This document shows positions 22,601 through 33,664 of a stretch of DNA of 64,000 nucleotides, piece by piece (the first letter of the stretch is position 1; every line of letters starts with the position of its first letter). The notes under the pieces are model-generated. The model saw only the letters and a program-made list of their open reading frames with translations, was not told where the DNA came from and ran no database searches. Both the position numbers and the translations under genes were made by a program. The stretch spans positions 39,812,642 to 39,876,641 of the forward strand of contig CM056733.1 of the NCBI GenBank assembly GCA_029844215.1. Reading direction: 5' to 3'. Source of the stretch: Przewalskia tangutica (lineage: Eukaryota > Streptophyta > Magnoliopsida > Solanales > Solanaceae).

Positions 22601-23390
22601 CGATTGTTAGTACGCAGTGGAATCGTAGTTGGCTTTCGTACTTGCCCCCGTCAGTTTTATGATGAAGACTGGATCTGGTGGTTCGTTTTCCTACTTAGCG
22701 TCTGATTTTAGGACACAGTGGGACTTGTGTTCATGTATGCCTATTGGTGTTATATTATATCATGGGCTGCCGGTGAGAAGGATTCCACAGGCATGATTGA
22801 TATTATGGGCGTGAGACCCATGGTTATATTTTAGTAATGACTTTGAGGCGCGTCCACGACTTGATATGGTGATTATGTATTGTGTATTGTAGGTTGGCTA
22901 TCGTACATGTCTCCTATTTTGTTTAGACTGTCATGATTTCATCATAGTATTTACTGTTTCACATACTTGGTACATTGCCCGTCTTGACCTCGCCGAGGCT
23001 GCGTTCATCCGCTTGAGTTTAGTGCAGATTTGGTGATCTGCAGTGTAGAACCGCTCGAGTTTTAGGATAGCTCCATTTGTTCGGGAGTTTATCTTTTGGT
23101 ATAGATCCTCGATGCAGGCTTTTATGCGATTATGGATGCAGCGGTGCCTTGTCCGTCATAGTTCGATATAACTCTTAGAGGTATGTATTCATATATGAGG
23201 TTGGACTCGTATACGGTGTAGTGTCTTTTGATTATGTATATTATATGGCGGCGCTTGTCGGCTTTGCCTCAGACGCACGTTGGTTTTAAAAAAATGAGGT
23301 GTTATTTAAATTCCATGATTTATTTGTGTTGTTAAGGTAGAAGGGTGCCCGGTAGGGCACGATCCACAGGCCGGGGTTCGGGGTGTGACA
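19619..23390 (+). repeat. LTR B (middle LTR) of the three-LTR element
   Basis: 3,772 bp, beginning TGTTAAACCCCG (C to A at one terminal position) and ending GGGGTGTGACA. TATA box 20101-20107, donor-like site 21110-21118, hairpin 21799-21819, 48-bp repeats 21868-22059 (four units). It has no TSD of its own: it is bounded by a purine tract on the left and a primer site on the right. About ten substitutions separate it from LTR A over the first 530 bp, by eye. Confidence 0.9.
21868..22059 (+). repeat. 48-bp tandem repeat, 4 copies (LTR B)
   Basis: Units start at 21868, 21916, 21964 and 22012, one more than in LTRs A and C. Confidence 0.9.
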
Positions 23391-23391
23391 G

Positions 23392-23402
23392 TGGTATCGA
23401 GC
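23392..23402 (+). other. Primer-binding site of internal region 2
   Basis: TGGTATCGAGC directly after LTR B, identical to the site at 5400 and lacking one base of the usual TGGTATCAGAGC. Confidence 0.75.
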
Positions 23403-23588
23403 GATCGATCCTCGGAATGTCTGAGGCCGTGTCTAGTAGAGTCTTGATTATCGGTGTGTTGCGCGCCACACCCATGCATGAGAAGGCTACATGATATTTA
23501 GGAGTTGGTTTCTATTCTTCTCACTCTAGATCGTGCCATAGAAATTTGTTAGTAAGATAATTCCTCTGACGTATTTTTGTGTTCTGGT

Positions 23589-24306
23589 ATGCCTCGAGGA
23601 GGCAGCGATGCGAGAAGGGCAAAGGAGTAGCGAGCTACTAGTCGGACTCGAGAGTTGATAGGGCTTATGCCCGAGGTATACCGGATGTTGTCTGCATGAT
23701 CGGCGAGTTCTTGCGCGAGTTTTGAGACCCAGCACCAGAGCCTCCAGTTTCGCGGTTAGGAGAAGACTATAGGGTCATGAGGGAAGCAGTTATGTTATTG
23801 ACCAAGATAGCGGTGCTACAGTTTCATCAAGAGGAGGTTATTCGGCGATGCAGAAGCGGTGTACAGTAGAGGCAGCGCGAGATCTGCGTAAGAGGCTAGG
23901 CCGGTTGGTTATCGGTGAGTTTTGGGCGAGCGGCCTCGGCTGAGTGAGATATTCATCCCAGCCTACCCAGTACATACCCCCGCAGCCCACCGGTGGGATA
24001 TTTGACCCCACAAGGTATTTAGGAGCCGGTCCAAGCTCCAGGGGTCGAGGTTCTCAGAGGAGCAGAGGATTTTCTCAGTCGAGGCCACTTTTTCCTCAGT
24101 GTTTCCGATGTAGTAAGCGTCATACGGGGAAATGCCGTTATGGCACAAGTGTTTGTTTTTATTGTGGTCGTCCGGGCCATATACTGAGAGTATGTACTTT
24201 TAGAAAGAGCACCGGTGAGGTGGCTCAGCCTATGAGGCCGGTAGTTGGTTCCCTTTCCTCGCGGTATGCGTCCCGAGCGGTGTTGGATGTCGACCAACCG
24301 TGGTAG
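23589..24306 (+). pseudogene. Gag remnant, internal region 2 (best-preserved zinc finger)
   Basis: An ATG at 23589 matches the Gag start of the sister copies, but the N-terminal half is frameshifted. A clean frame runs 23944-24306 (120 codons). It has a Gln/Pro/Ser/Arg-rich stretch, then CFRCSKRHTGKCRYG and VCFYCGRPGHILRVC, an intact C-x2-C-x4-H-x4-C knuckle preceded by a C-x2-C...H...C motif typical of Tekay/Del-type Gag. No protease Asp motif follows. It would contribute particle protein at most; all enzymes must come from another element. The frame ends at a TAG at 24304-24306. Confidence 0.7.
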
Positions 24307-25277
24307 AGGTCGAGTGGAGTTATAGTTCTGGCGGTCCTTGAACGCGTAGATGGCGTGACTCTTGGCGAGATCGAGGCGACATCGCATGGGGTTACAGGTA
24401 TATGTCGATTCTTTTGAATCATACGTGCATTGTTAGATTCAGATTTTCCCCTAGCGTATATGTTTTCCCTTTATTGCTAGCAGTTGTAAGTGATTGTACC
24501 CCCAGAGGTAGGAATACTTTGATTAGTAAAGTGAGAAGTTAAGTATGTTGACAAGAATGGTAAGTGAACTGAGACTATAGTTGTGTAGAGTTCACAAGTT
24601 GTAATTACCCCGTAACAGTGTAAGACCAATAGGGAAGAATGTACGGTAGAAATACTTTGGTTTATGTGACGAACCTCTAGTGAATAGGGGGATAGGGTGA
24701 GAAGTACCTTGAGATATGAGAGAATTTATTCCAGACTAAGAATGAGAAGTTAAGTATGACAATGGGTCGGGTTATGGACTCATTTCGGGTCAACCGGTAG
24801 CATGGAATGGGGTGATGTCAGTTAGTAATGGTTCTGCTATGTGATAGGGTCACGAGGATGCAAGGCCCAAGTCTAGTTGATCGTTGTACGAGTTTGTGGA
24901 TGTGTTCCAGTTTCCAGTCGTAAAGTCGAGAAGAGCCTTAGCGGAAATTCAAGTAGTATATGGCAAAGTTTGGTTAGTAACTTCAAGGATTGGGGAACAG
25001 AAACAATAATTGAAATTTTGTGCGTGTACTAAATAAGTTCGGAAGTACGAGAAAGTATGACAAGTAAGAGAATAAAGGAACCTCTAGGGATCCCGTGTTT
25101 GAGAAGACTGTAACCTTCGAGTTTTGTGAGAAGGGGTCGCGGACGGAAGGTCCATTGTTATGTCTACGTTTGTTATGTGGTGGCCATGTGTGGCTTCGTT
25201 GGTCTTGTGGAATATTGATTGATAGGCTTGGTAAAGAGTTTACGCCCGAGTTTGTATAGATTAAAAACCGACCAAGA
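24307..25277 (+). mobile_element. Non-coding spacer of internal region 2
   Basis: Nearly identical to 18601-19583. No pol domains. Confidence 0.6.
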
Positions 25278-25312
25278 ACATTCGGGGACGAATGTTTCTA
25301 AGGGGGGAAGAA
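25278..25312 (+). other. Pre-PPT palindrome and polypurine tract, internal region 2
   Basis: ACATTCG-GGGA-CGAATGT (25278-25295), then AAGGGGGGAAGAA (25300-25312), directly before LTR C. Confidence 0.8.
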
Positions 25313-28300
25313 TGTTACACCCCGTAAGTCCAGGCATGTATAAGAGAATGTACGTAAGGAATCAAGACTTGGAAATTAATACGAAAGGAAGAATTGTTTT
25401 TCCGACGGAAAATCTTCCGAACGTCGGAAAGGAAAAATGTTCGTTGTTGAGAATTGAATTCTAAAAATGCATTATTTGAAGAGTATGGAACTTATTAACA
25501 TTATGAAAATTTATTTTTACGGATTTGGTCACGTGGGGCCCACCCGAGGAATTTTACGTTTTGTGGGGCCCACAAGGGTTACGGAATTTTTATGGACGAA
25601 TGAGAGGGTGACACGTGGCACCCTTACATATGGTCTTGGACGTTTTATGTAAGGGTAAAATGGTCATTTACCATCAAGGAAGATAAGTCTTGCTAGCTTG
25701 AGATTGTTGACTTGTCAACTTGTCCACTTAGCTTAACATTAATTGACCTTCATCCTAGCCACACAAGTGTTTTAATCTAATCCCTCCATTGTGTTATAAA
25801 TGCTACACTAGTGCAAGACTAAGTCTCCAACACTTAGAAAAATCACAACACCTTGTTCTTCATGTGATAGCTCTCGGGTTCACAATCTTGTCCACACAAA
25901 AAAATTGTAGTTTTGATCCATTATTCACAAGACTTTAACCCAAGGTTCCTAAGGGTATTGTAAGGATATCTCTATAGAATGATCTCGGAAAAACGGCGTT
26001 TTCACGTTAGTCGCAAGGCGAAAACCTAAGTCATTTTCACAAGTTTGGATTGGAAATGGAAGAGAAGTTGGTTGTGAACTTCTAAAGGCTTCAAATAGCG
26101 GATTGGAGCGTAAAAGAAAGGAGCTAAGAATTGCTAAGGCTCGACTTTGAATCTTGGAAATTTTAAGGGCTTGTAAAGGTATAAATCTTGTCGTTTTAGC
26201 AATTAATGTTTACTTATCATTGTAGTTATGGATATTAGCAAGCATGAGGTTTATATTATGAAGTTTGATAAGTGTATTGGCTATTGGAACCCTAATCCGA
26301 AAACTAGCATGTTTAGCCTTAAGATTTCAATTCAAGTTGATTATTAGTTTAAGTCGTCGCATGTTGTATAAGAAGGAAATTGTAGTTGTTGAAGTTGTTT
26401 ATGACTATATAACATGTTAGACCTTAGAACTTGGAATTGAAAAAGAATTGGAAAGGACTTGTGTTGAGTTATTGTTGGCCGAGAATGGCTTGTGAGTATT
26501 AAACTACTTGGTATGAATTGTGCGGCGGAATTTTACACGTATTGTAAGGCGTGTAATCCCCTTTGATTGGTTGGTATGTTGAGCCTTAAATGTGGCATGT
26601 TTGGTTATTGTATTCGGCCTTGAAAAAGGTGGCAAAGTATGTAGAAACAAATGAAGTGCTGCCCGATTTTCCGTAGAATAAGAGACCGTTTACTTAGTAT
26701 TATTCTACGTTAGAGACTAGAAGTTGATAGTCATGTTGTGACCATTATAGGTTGACAATTCTACGTACGGCGTATTCGGCTTAGCTTGTGGATTTAGCCG
26801 AAAAGGTATGTGAACTATCTCCTCTTCTAGCATGATTCCTTAAGATAAAGAAAGTATGTCCTACTCCTTAAATGATACATTCCTTGGTTGTATTTGGATT
26901 GCCTAAAATAGAATTTGTTCTAGGTACTTCCTTGATTGTACTTTGATGTTTAAATTGTAAGTTGTATAATCCATTGCCTTAGTGAAGTTTGGATCCTTAA
27001 GAGTGAAAGTATTTTATTTAAAGTACATAGAGTCTTGAAAAGGAAGTGGTTTCCAAATCTTTTGGCTAGTGCCTTAGTTCCAAAACCTAAAGTTGTTATA
27101 ATGACTTTAGGAGAGTCAAAAGGAGTGATTTACTTAATTGTTTTAAAAGAGGAGAAATGGCATGATTTAAGAGAAGAAACTTGTTTTCTAAATATTAAGA
27201 GACTTGAAGTATTTTGAAAGTTAAGAAACTTGATTTGAAAGTTTGTGATACTTGGTTTTAAGTATAAGTCTCTTGGTTATAAAAAGAATGAAATTGTCTA
27301 AAAACCATAAAGGGTTATAAGGGCTTTATGGGAAGTTGGTTATAACGACTTTATGGAAGGTTTAGAAAGTTGTCTATTTTGATTAATGGGCATAAGTTGC
27401 CTAGATTGTGAAAATTTGAAGTTACTTGGTTTCAAGCTTTGAAATGAGTTTCTAAAAGTGTAGTAACTTACTTTGAAAAATAGACACACCTTGATACTAC
27501 GGGTGTTAGTATCTTGGGGTTTTACATAAAAATGAGTCTTTTGAAAAGAATGTACGTACGTAGTACTTTGGCTTGTTTAACTGAGAATTATTCTATGTGT
27601 GCCTTGATAAGTACTTTGGCTTGTTTAATTGAGAATTATTCTATGTGTGCCTTGATAAGTACTTTGGCTTGTTTAATTGAGAATTATTCTATAAGTGCCT
27701 TGAGTTTATAAAATGAAAGTCTATAGATGTTATGAACTTGCCTATGTGTGCTGGTGATAGCCTTTGAGTGCAAGTATTATGTTTTATTACGTTGCTGCGA
27801 CTCTCGGTTGGAGGGTCGGCTGTCTTGTTGTAAGATTACTTGGACGTACCGACAGTGATGTGGGATTCCACGGGTATGCTCCATTATTTGTATTACTCTT
27901 TGGACTTGCTTATACGATGTGGGATTTCGGGGCATGTGACCAGGAGGCGGGTTAGATTCCCGGATTTGTTTGTATTACCCCATGGTCATGCTTATACGAT
28001 GTGGGATTAGGCGTGCGACCACGAGGATATTGTTATTCCATGGACTAGCCTCGTGAGATTGAGTGCAGTGGATCAGTAGATAGATTTCGTACTTGCCGTC
28101 GATTGATAGACGCAGTGAATCCGATAGTTGGCTTCATCTTGCCGTCGATTATCACACATTTTGGTACAGTGAGCTCGGTAGATAGCTTCGCACTTGCCGG
28201 TCATATTTTGTGATGCGGTGATCCGGTAGTTAGCTTTCGTACTTGCCCCGTCGATTGTTGACGGTGGATCCGTAGTTAGCTTTCTTACTTGCCCCGTCAG

Positions 28301-29040
28301 TTTATGATGCAGTGGATCAGTGGTTCGTTTTCTACTTAGCGTCTGATTTTAGGACACAGTGGGACTTGGTGTTCATGTATGTCTATTGGTGTTATATTAT
28401 ATCATGGACTGCCGGCAGTGAGGAAGGATTCCACGGGCATGATTGATATTATGGGCGGGAGACCCATGGTTATATTTTAGTAATGACTTTGAGGCACGCG
28501 TCCACGACTTGATATGGTGATTATGTATTGTCTTTGTAGGTTGGCTATCGTACATGTCTCTGTTTTGTTTAGTATCATGATTTCATTCTGATATTCTTAT
28601 TTCACATACTTGGTACATTCTTGTCTGACCTCGCCCGAAGTGCGTTAAATGCCGCTTGAGTTTAGGTCTGTGATTTGGTGATCTGCAGTGTAGGACCACC
28701 TTTCGAGTTTTAGGATAGCTTCATCTGCTCAGAGTTTATCTTTTTGGTATAGATCCTCCGATCAAAGCTTTTATGCGATTATGGATGCGGCGGGGCCTTG
28801 TCCGTCATAGTTGATATAACTCTTAAGTGCGTATTCATATGTGGGGTTGGACTCATATACAGTGTAGTGTCTTTTGATTATGTATATTATATGGCAGCCT
28901 TGTCGGCTTTGCCCTTGCACGTACGTTGGTTTAAAAAAAAAAAGAGGTGTTATTTAAATTCCGCAGTTTATTTGTGTTGTTAAGGTAGAAGGGTGCCTAG
29001 GTAGGGCACCAGTCACGGGCCCGGGGTTCGGGGTGCGACA
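25313..29040 (+). repeat. LTR C of the three-LTR element
   Basis: 3,728 bp, TGTTACACCCCG ... GGGGTGCGACA. TATA box 25795-25801, donor-like site 26804-26812, hairpin 27493-27513, 48-bp repeats 27562-27705 (three units), GC-rich repeats about 28060-28340. Confidence 0.9.
27562..27705 (+). repeat. 48-bp tandem repeat, 3 copies (LTR C)
   Basis: Units start at 27562, 27610 and 27658, in the same position as in LTRs A and B. Confidence 0.9.
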
Positions 29041-29045
29041 GAGTA
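29041..29045. repeat. TSD GAGTA, right copy
   Basis: Exact partner of 13972-13976. Confidence 0.9.
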
Positions 29046-30149
29046 CCAGAGATAAACCTAAAAAGCAGTTTGTACCCACTTCTTCCATTGTTAAACAACA
29101 AGTTTCAATGAATCAGAACTTCTAAAGGTGTCTTACACAGTCGATAAAGTATTTATTATACAGAAATATCCATAAGATTTGAAAGGAAACGTCGGATATA
29201 ATACAACTAACAACCTGATGAAGGTAGGCTCCCCGTGGAGAAATTGTACCTGTTTCGATGGCAACGGTGAAGGCAGAGGGCTGGCAGTAGGCAAAACTGA
29301 GCTAGCAGTGAGGTCTTTCACTGAAATTGTCGATTTGAGGATGTGAGAATAAGCACGAGAGGTCGCCCAGTCAAATAAATCTCCATAGATAATCAGAACC
29401 TTGAGCTCGACAACAATGGTAGTCACAATATTGAGAAAACAATTGGGGATGAATCGAGACCAAATAATTAGTGTATAATGAAGAGGAGACTGTGACAAAT
29501 CTATTGGTACCACTTTCAAGCTCGCTTTTGCTGGAACACGTCAGAAACTCAGATCGCGATTTGCGAAAACTCAATCTAAAAGTTGACCAAAAATAAATTG
29601 AATCGAAGTAAGAGGGTAGGTGCAAATTATAGATCTAAGGTATATGAACACAAAAACACCACTCTCAACCTTCTAGTTGACCGGAGTTAGCCGAAAAGTA
29701 CAAATTGTCATCGGGGGTAAAAATGTTCAGATTTTTGCGGGCTAAAATCGACGGAGTTTGAGGTTGAATCGAAGGTCGAGACTGATATAGACTTGAAGCT
29801 GGTGTTGAGGCGAGTCTAATGTATGTGTTCTCGGTGGCAACAGCCGCCGGAGTTGGCCGGAAAAGGCAAAACTCCGGCGAAGTTACTATAGCGGCACGAA
29901 AATCATCATTCTATCACTTTGCTTCAATAGTAAAACCCTTTTATGCTTGCACAATTGAGTTGTAGAGTTCAAACTCCAATGGTAGTGTTGCATCCTTTTT
30001 GAATATTTCCTTGTTTTGTTCCTATTTTGAAATGGGTTCAATTTGTTGTATATTATTAAGAATAGCGGGTTTTACACTAAAATGGATCGAGTCGGGTGTA
30101 AATTATTTTAAAAAAAATTAAGTTTGTATTTAAAAAACCGTTATAAAAA
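29046..30149. other. Right part of the CACTA-like element, no recognised gene
   Basis: The open frames on the minus strand (29133-29519, 29371-29625) have no motif I know. A block with inverted copies of 'ccggagttggccggaaaa' lies near 29850-29875. The sequence becomes AT-rich toward 30110. It may hold 5' untranslated exons of a lost gene. Confidence 0.3.
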
Positions 30150-30345
30150 TATGTGACGGTTGAAATCATCGTCACATCACTGTCATAACGCTGTGACGGT
30201 TAAAAAACCATCACATATCTGTCACGAAGGACCATTGACCAGAAAGTCAATGCAAAAACCGTCATAACGTGTGACGGTTTTAGAAATCGTCATAACGTGT
30301 GACGGTTTTAGAAACCGTCACACTCAAACTGTCACCGTAGGTTAT
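30150..30345. repeat. Subterminal GTGACGGTTT repeats of the CACTA-like right end
   Basis: GTGACGGTT and its complement AACCGTCAC recur about nine times with small changes, often as inverted pairs such as GTGACGGTTTTAGAAACCGT. In CACTA elements arrays of this kind bind the transposase; that role is inferred here. Confidence 0.65.
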
Positions 30346-30360
30346 TTTTTTGTAGTGTTT

Positions 30361-30612
30361 CACCTCTTTTTGCATCAAAATGTAAGCTTCCCATCAAGTC
30401 ATCACATAAACACAATAAACACACATATCAAGTATAAAGTAGTCGGAATGTACTTAAAACACATGAAAAGAGTAACATATTAGACACGTAAAATGTCTAA
30501 AAATATGCACTTCTAGAGACACCGATCAGTCGAATGAGTATTGTCGGAGGTTGAAAAAGACATGAGGACTTTGTAGTATGTTGATTGACTTGTGGGCTAG
30601 TTTCTAGACATA
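30361..30612. other. Unassigned spacer
   Basis: Short AT-rich sequence between the CACTA-like end and the Copia TSD. Nothing recognised. Confidence 0.3.
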
Positions 30613-30617
30613 GAAAT
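30613..30617. repeat. TSD GAAAT, left copy of the Copia element
   Basis: Pairs with TAAAT at 46731-46735 (four of five bases match). Confidence 0.6.
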
Positions 30618-31561
30618 TATTGGAAAATTTACCTAGTGGGATTGAGTTTGACCCGTTCTTAATGATTTGAACACATGGCGCCCCGCATGTCAGAAATACG
30701 ATTTACATACACATGCATACGTCGTATAACTAAATTTTATGTAGTGAAAGAGATGTTGGTTCACATTTTAAAGTGTTTTTAAGTTAGGTAAGAATGGACG
30801 ATTAATTGGCCAAATTAATGTGTCTCCTACGACGGTATAATAAAAGAAGAAATATGCAAAATACGGAAAAAAATGGGGAAGAGCCGTGGCGCCGTGATAG
30901 GGCTGCGGAACCGAGCCACGACGGGACAGGGTCGCGGTGCTACCTGGCCAAGGGCGAAAGCACTCTAAGCGCCGCGTCGCCTCCAGCAGGGGTTGCGGTG
31001 CCTCTCGTCCAGTAGCTCGAAGTTTGGTTCTATCTATTTAGAGCCGCGGAGCTTCTCGAGGCGCCGTGGAGCTTGCGGTACAGTGAACCAAAAATCTGTC
31101 CAGAATCTTCTGATTCATGGACTGATTTGAAAAGCCAAAGATCAGCCAACTCTTGGCATGATCAAGGTGTCTTTTGGTGAGATTTATGCACCCAATTTAG
31201 TGCATTCACATGGTATGTGAATGATCATTTTGCAACTATAAAAGGAGCCTCAAAATTCAAATTTTTATCATCCATTGACAACACAAAAATCTAAAAGTTA
31301 TTGAGAGCTTTTCTTCTATTTCTAGCAATATTTGTTCTTGTTTCTTCTGCAAGAGTTCTCAAGTATTTGGCTTGTGCTTGAGAAAGTACTGTCGTTTTAT
31401 CTTGAGAGACTATTACCCATCTACCGTAAGCCATTATATATGGGGGTAATTTTATCTTAAGGAAAAAGTGCTAACACTCGACTCGACAAAATTACAATTA
31501 GCTTTCTGTTGTTCATTCTTTCAGTTCTTCCGTTCCCGTTCACACCCATAAATTTACAACA
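30618..31561 (+). repeat. 5' LTR of the Copia element
   Basis: 944 bp. It starts TATTGGAAAATTTACC (the canonical TG is lost) and ends TTTACAACA. It has a TATA box 'actataaaagg' near 31236-31246 and a GC-rich U3 block at 30885-31075. Compared with the 3' LTR it carries an extra stretch of about 70 bp in that GC-rich block (around 30937-31005). Confidence 0.75.
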
Positions 31562-31594
31562 ATTTAAGACAACTATTATTACGAAGAACTGAAG

Positions 31595-32713
31595 ATGATA
31601 AATGGAAAGGAACAAGTCTCTGCTTCTAATAATTCCACATCTTCTGGCACTTCTACCACCGCTGGTATCACTTTTGGTACCATTGGGAATACTATGATTC
31701 CTCCCAACTTCCAAGCCGAAAGACCCGAAAAGATTGCGGGCATCAACTTCAAAAGGTGGCAGCAAAAGATAATATTTTATCTCACCATAATAGGTATGGA
31801 CAAATACTTATCTGAGGATTCTCCTACTAATGGAGATGATATGGACGTCCAAACCGACAACACGGTTTAGACGGGCCAGGATACCCAGGCTACTAGTGTC
31901 CTAATGATGAAATTTGACCTCTGGAGTCAAAATGACTACGTGTGCAGGAACTACATCCTGAATTGCCTGTGCGACCCACTATACACGGTATATTGCACTA
32001 CAAATACCGCAAAGGAGTTATGGGATCTGTTGCAGAAGAAGTATATCACTCATGATGCGGGTGCTAAGAAATTTATAGTTGGAAAGTTTCTGAAGTACCA
32101 AATGTTGAATGACAAATCAGTCATGTCACAAGGGCAGAAGTTCCAGTTAATCATCCATGATCTGGATCTAGAAGGTATGAAGCCCAATGAGTCATTCTTG
32201 GTCGCTTCACTTATTGAGAAACTGCCTCCCTCGTGGGGTGAGTTCACTAGTTATCTCAAACTCAAATCCAAGGAAATGAGTTTTGAAGAACTTGTCATCA
32301 AGCTTCATATCCATGAAGACAACAAGAAGACCTTAGTCAAAAGCATGGCAAAAACTGATGTCAATGTTAACTTGGTTGAGATCAAAGGAAACCTGAGTAA
32401 GAAACGCAAGTTTCAGAAAGATGGAAAGACTCTGGCAGTTGAGAAATTCAAGGGAAACTGTCATCATTGTGGCAAAGCTGGCCACATGGTCAAAGACTGT
32501 CGCCAGTTGAAGTGCGAGCATCAGGAGAAGGCCAAAGCCAACATGGTTGAAGACAAGATCCTTGATGATCTGTGTGAAGACTTCTCGGCCATCGTGCTAG
32601 AAGCAAATATGGTCAAAAAACCCAAGCAGTGGTGGTTGGATACGGGTGCGACCCGTCACATATGCTCCGACCGAAATGCTTTCTCTACCTATGCAGAAGT
32701 TGACGGTAGTTAG
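31595..32713 (+). pseudogene. Copia Gag and protease region
   Basis: ATG at 31595 opens MINGKEQVSA. The frame continues past a TAG (31868-31870) to a second TAG (32711-32713) without changing phase. Gag features: FKRWQQKIIFYL near the start, LPPSWGEFTSYLK in the middle, and a zinc knuckle CHHCGKAGHMVKDC (about 32459-32500). The protease follows with WWLDTGATRH, which keeps the Asp-Thr-Gly catalytic motif. Gag packages the RNA and the protease cuts the polyprotein. The first stop is consistent with CAG changed to TAG. Confidence 0.85.
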
Positions 32714-33664
32714 CTATACATGGAAAACAATGCTACCTCAGATGTGCTGGGAGAAGGCATTATAGTACTTAAGATGTCATCTGGCAAAAACCTCAAGTTG
32801 AAAAACGCCATGCATGCTTCGAACATCCGGAAGAATTTAATTTATGTTAATATTTTAGTTCAAGTTGGATTTCGAGTGGTGTTCGAATCCGGTAAGTTTG
32901 TTATTACTAAGAATTGCGTGTTTGTAGGAAGGGGTTTCGCCTGTGAAGACCTCTTCATATTAAACGACATGCTTGTAATTCGTAACATTAATGAAAGTGC
33001 ATCTTCTTACTTGCTTGAGTCGCCCAGTCTATGGCATCATAGACTGGGACACGTAAATTATCAGTCAATTAAACGATTGGTAAAGTTGGAGTTATTGCCT
33101 TCTGACGCTATAAACCCTCAATCCAAATATGAGGTATGTGTAGAGGCAACACATACCAAGTTGGATTTCCGTTCCGTAGAATGAGATACCGCCCCTCTAG
33201 AATTTATACACACGTACATCTGTGATTTAAAGTTCGCTCAAACTATAGGGGGGAATAAGTACTCCGTGACTTTCATAGATGATAGTACAAGGTACTGCTA
33301 CCTTTACTTACTCAAAAGTAAGGACGAAGTGTTCGATACCTTTAAGCGCTATTAAACCGAGGTTGAAAACCAACTAAGTCTACGAATTAAAGTGATTCGT
33401 AGCGATAAAGGGGGAGAGTATGTAGTTCCGTTTGAGGAGTACTGTGCCCAATCCGGCATAATCCATCAAACGACTGCTCCATATTCTCCACAATCAAACG
33501 GTGTGGCGGAACGCAATAACCGTACACTAAAGGAAATGATGAACGCCTTGCTCATCAATTCCGGCCTTGCGCAAAATATGTGGGGAGAGACAGTTCTTAC
33601 TGCCAACATGATACTCAATAGAGTCCCTCACATGAGCAAAGAGAAAACTCCATATGAACTATAG
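32714..33664 (+). pseudogene. Copia GAG-pre-integrase and integrase core
   Basis: Same frame as Gag. WHHRLGHV (about 33032-33055) is the His-His part of the zinc-binding N-terminus, with C-x2-C reduced to 'YEVC'. The core has FIDDSTRY, then RSDKGGEY and NGVAERNNRT, which supply the D,D35E-type residues (D near 33216, D near 33401 and E near 33512). In-frame stops: TGA at 33182-33184 (probably from TGG), TAA near 33353, and TAG at 33662-33664 (probably from TGG). The enzyme would insert the cDNA; this copy cannot make it. Confidence 0.85.

Larger units (their letters stand above)
13977..29040 (+). mobile_element. Three-LTR tandem element: LTR-internal-LTR-internal-LTR
   Basis: LTR A 13977-17691, internal 1 17692-19618, LTR B 19619-23390, internal 2 23391-25312, LTR C 25313-29040. 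Both internal regions (1,927 and 1,922 bp) have a primer-binding site at the left and a palindrome plus purine tract at the right, so each looks like a proper internal region. Only the outermost ends carry a TSD (GAGTA). This is therefore one insertion site with an amplified unit, most simply explained by unequal recombination between LTRs of sister or allelic copies, not by two insertions. Internals hold Gag remnants only, so the element is non-autonomous. LTRs (about 3.7 kb) are nearly twice the internal length. Confidence 0.9.
11644..30357. mobile_element. Candidate CACTA (En/Spm-like) DNA transposon, split by a 15-kb LTR element
   Basis: The left end reads CACTACAAAATAA at 11644. The right end, read on the minus strand from 30357, is CACTACAAAAAAATAACC. 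The two share CACTACAAAA plus AA. Both are flanked by TTT (11641-11643 and 30358-30360), as expected for a 3-bp TSD, though TTT is weak evidence. The right subterminal region (30150-30345) is packed with GTGACGGTTT repeats in both orientations, typical of CACTA ends; the left end shows no such repeats. Without the inserted element the unit would be about 3.6 kb. It contains a Ulp1-like peptidase relic but no transposase that I recognise, so it is probably non-autonomous. The two ends might instead belong to different elements. Confidence 0.45.

Noticed and set aside
19619..23390. LTR B as an independent solo LTR inserted into the element
   Set aside because: No TSD around it; a purine tract on its left and a primer site on its right show it is a structural LTR.
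29133..29625. Minus-strand open frames of 84-128 codons
   Set aside because: No motif, low complexity (Leu/Ser/Phe rich), overlapping frames, and no promoter or splice context that I could support.
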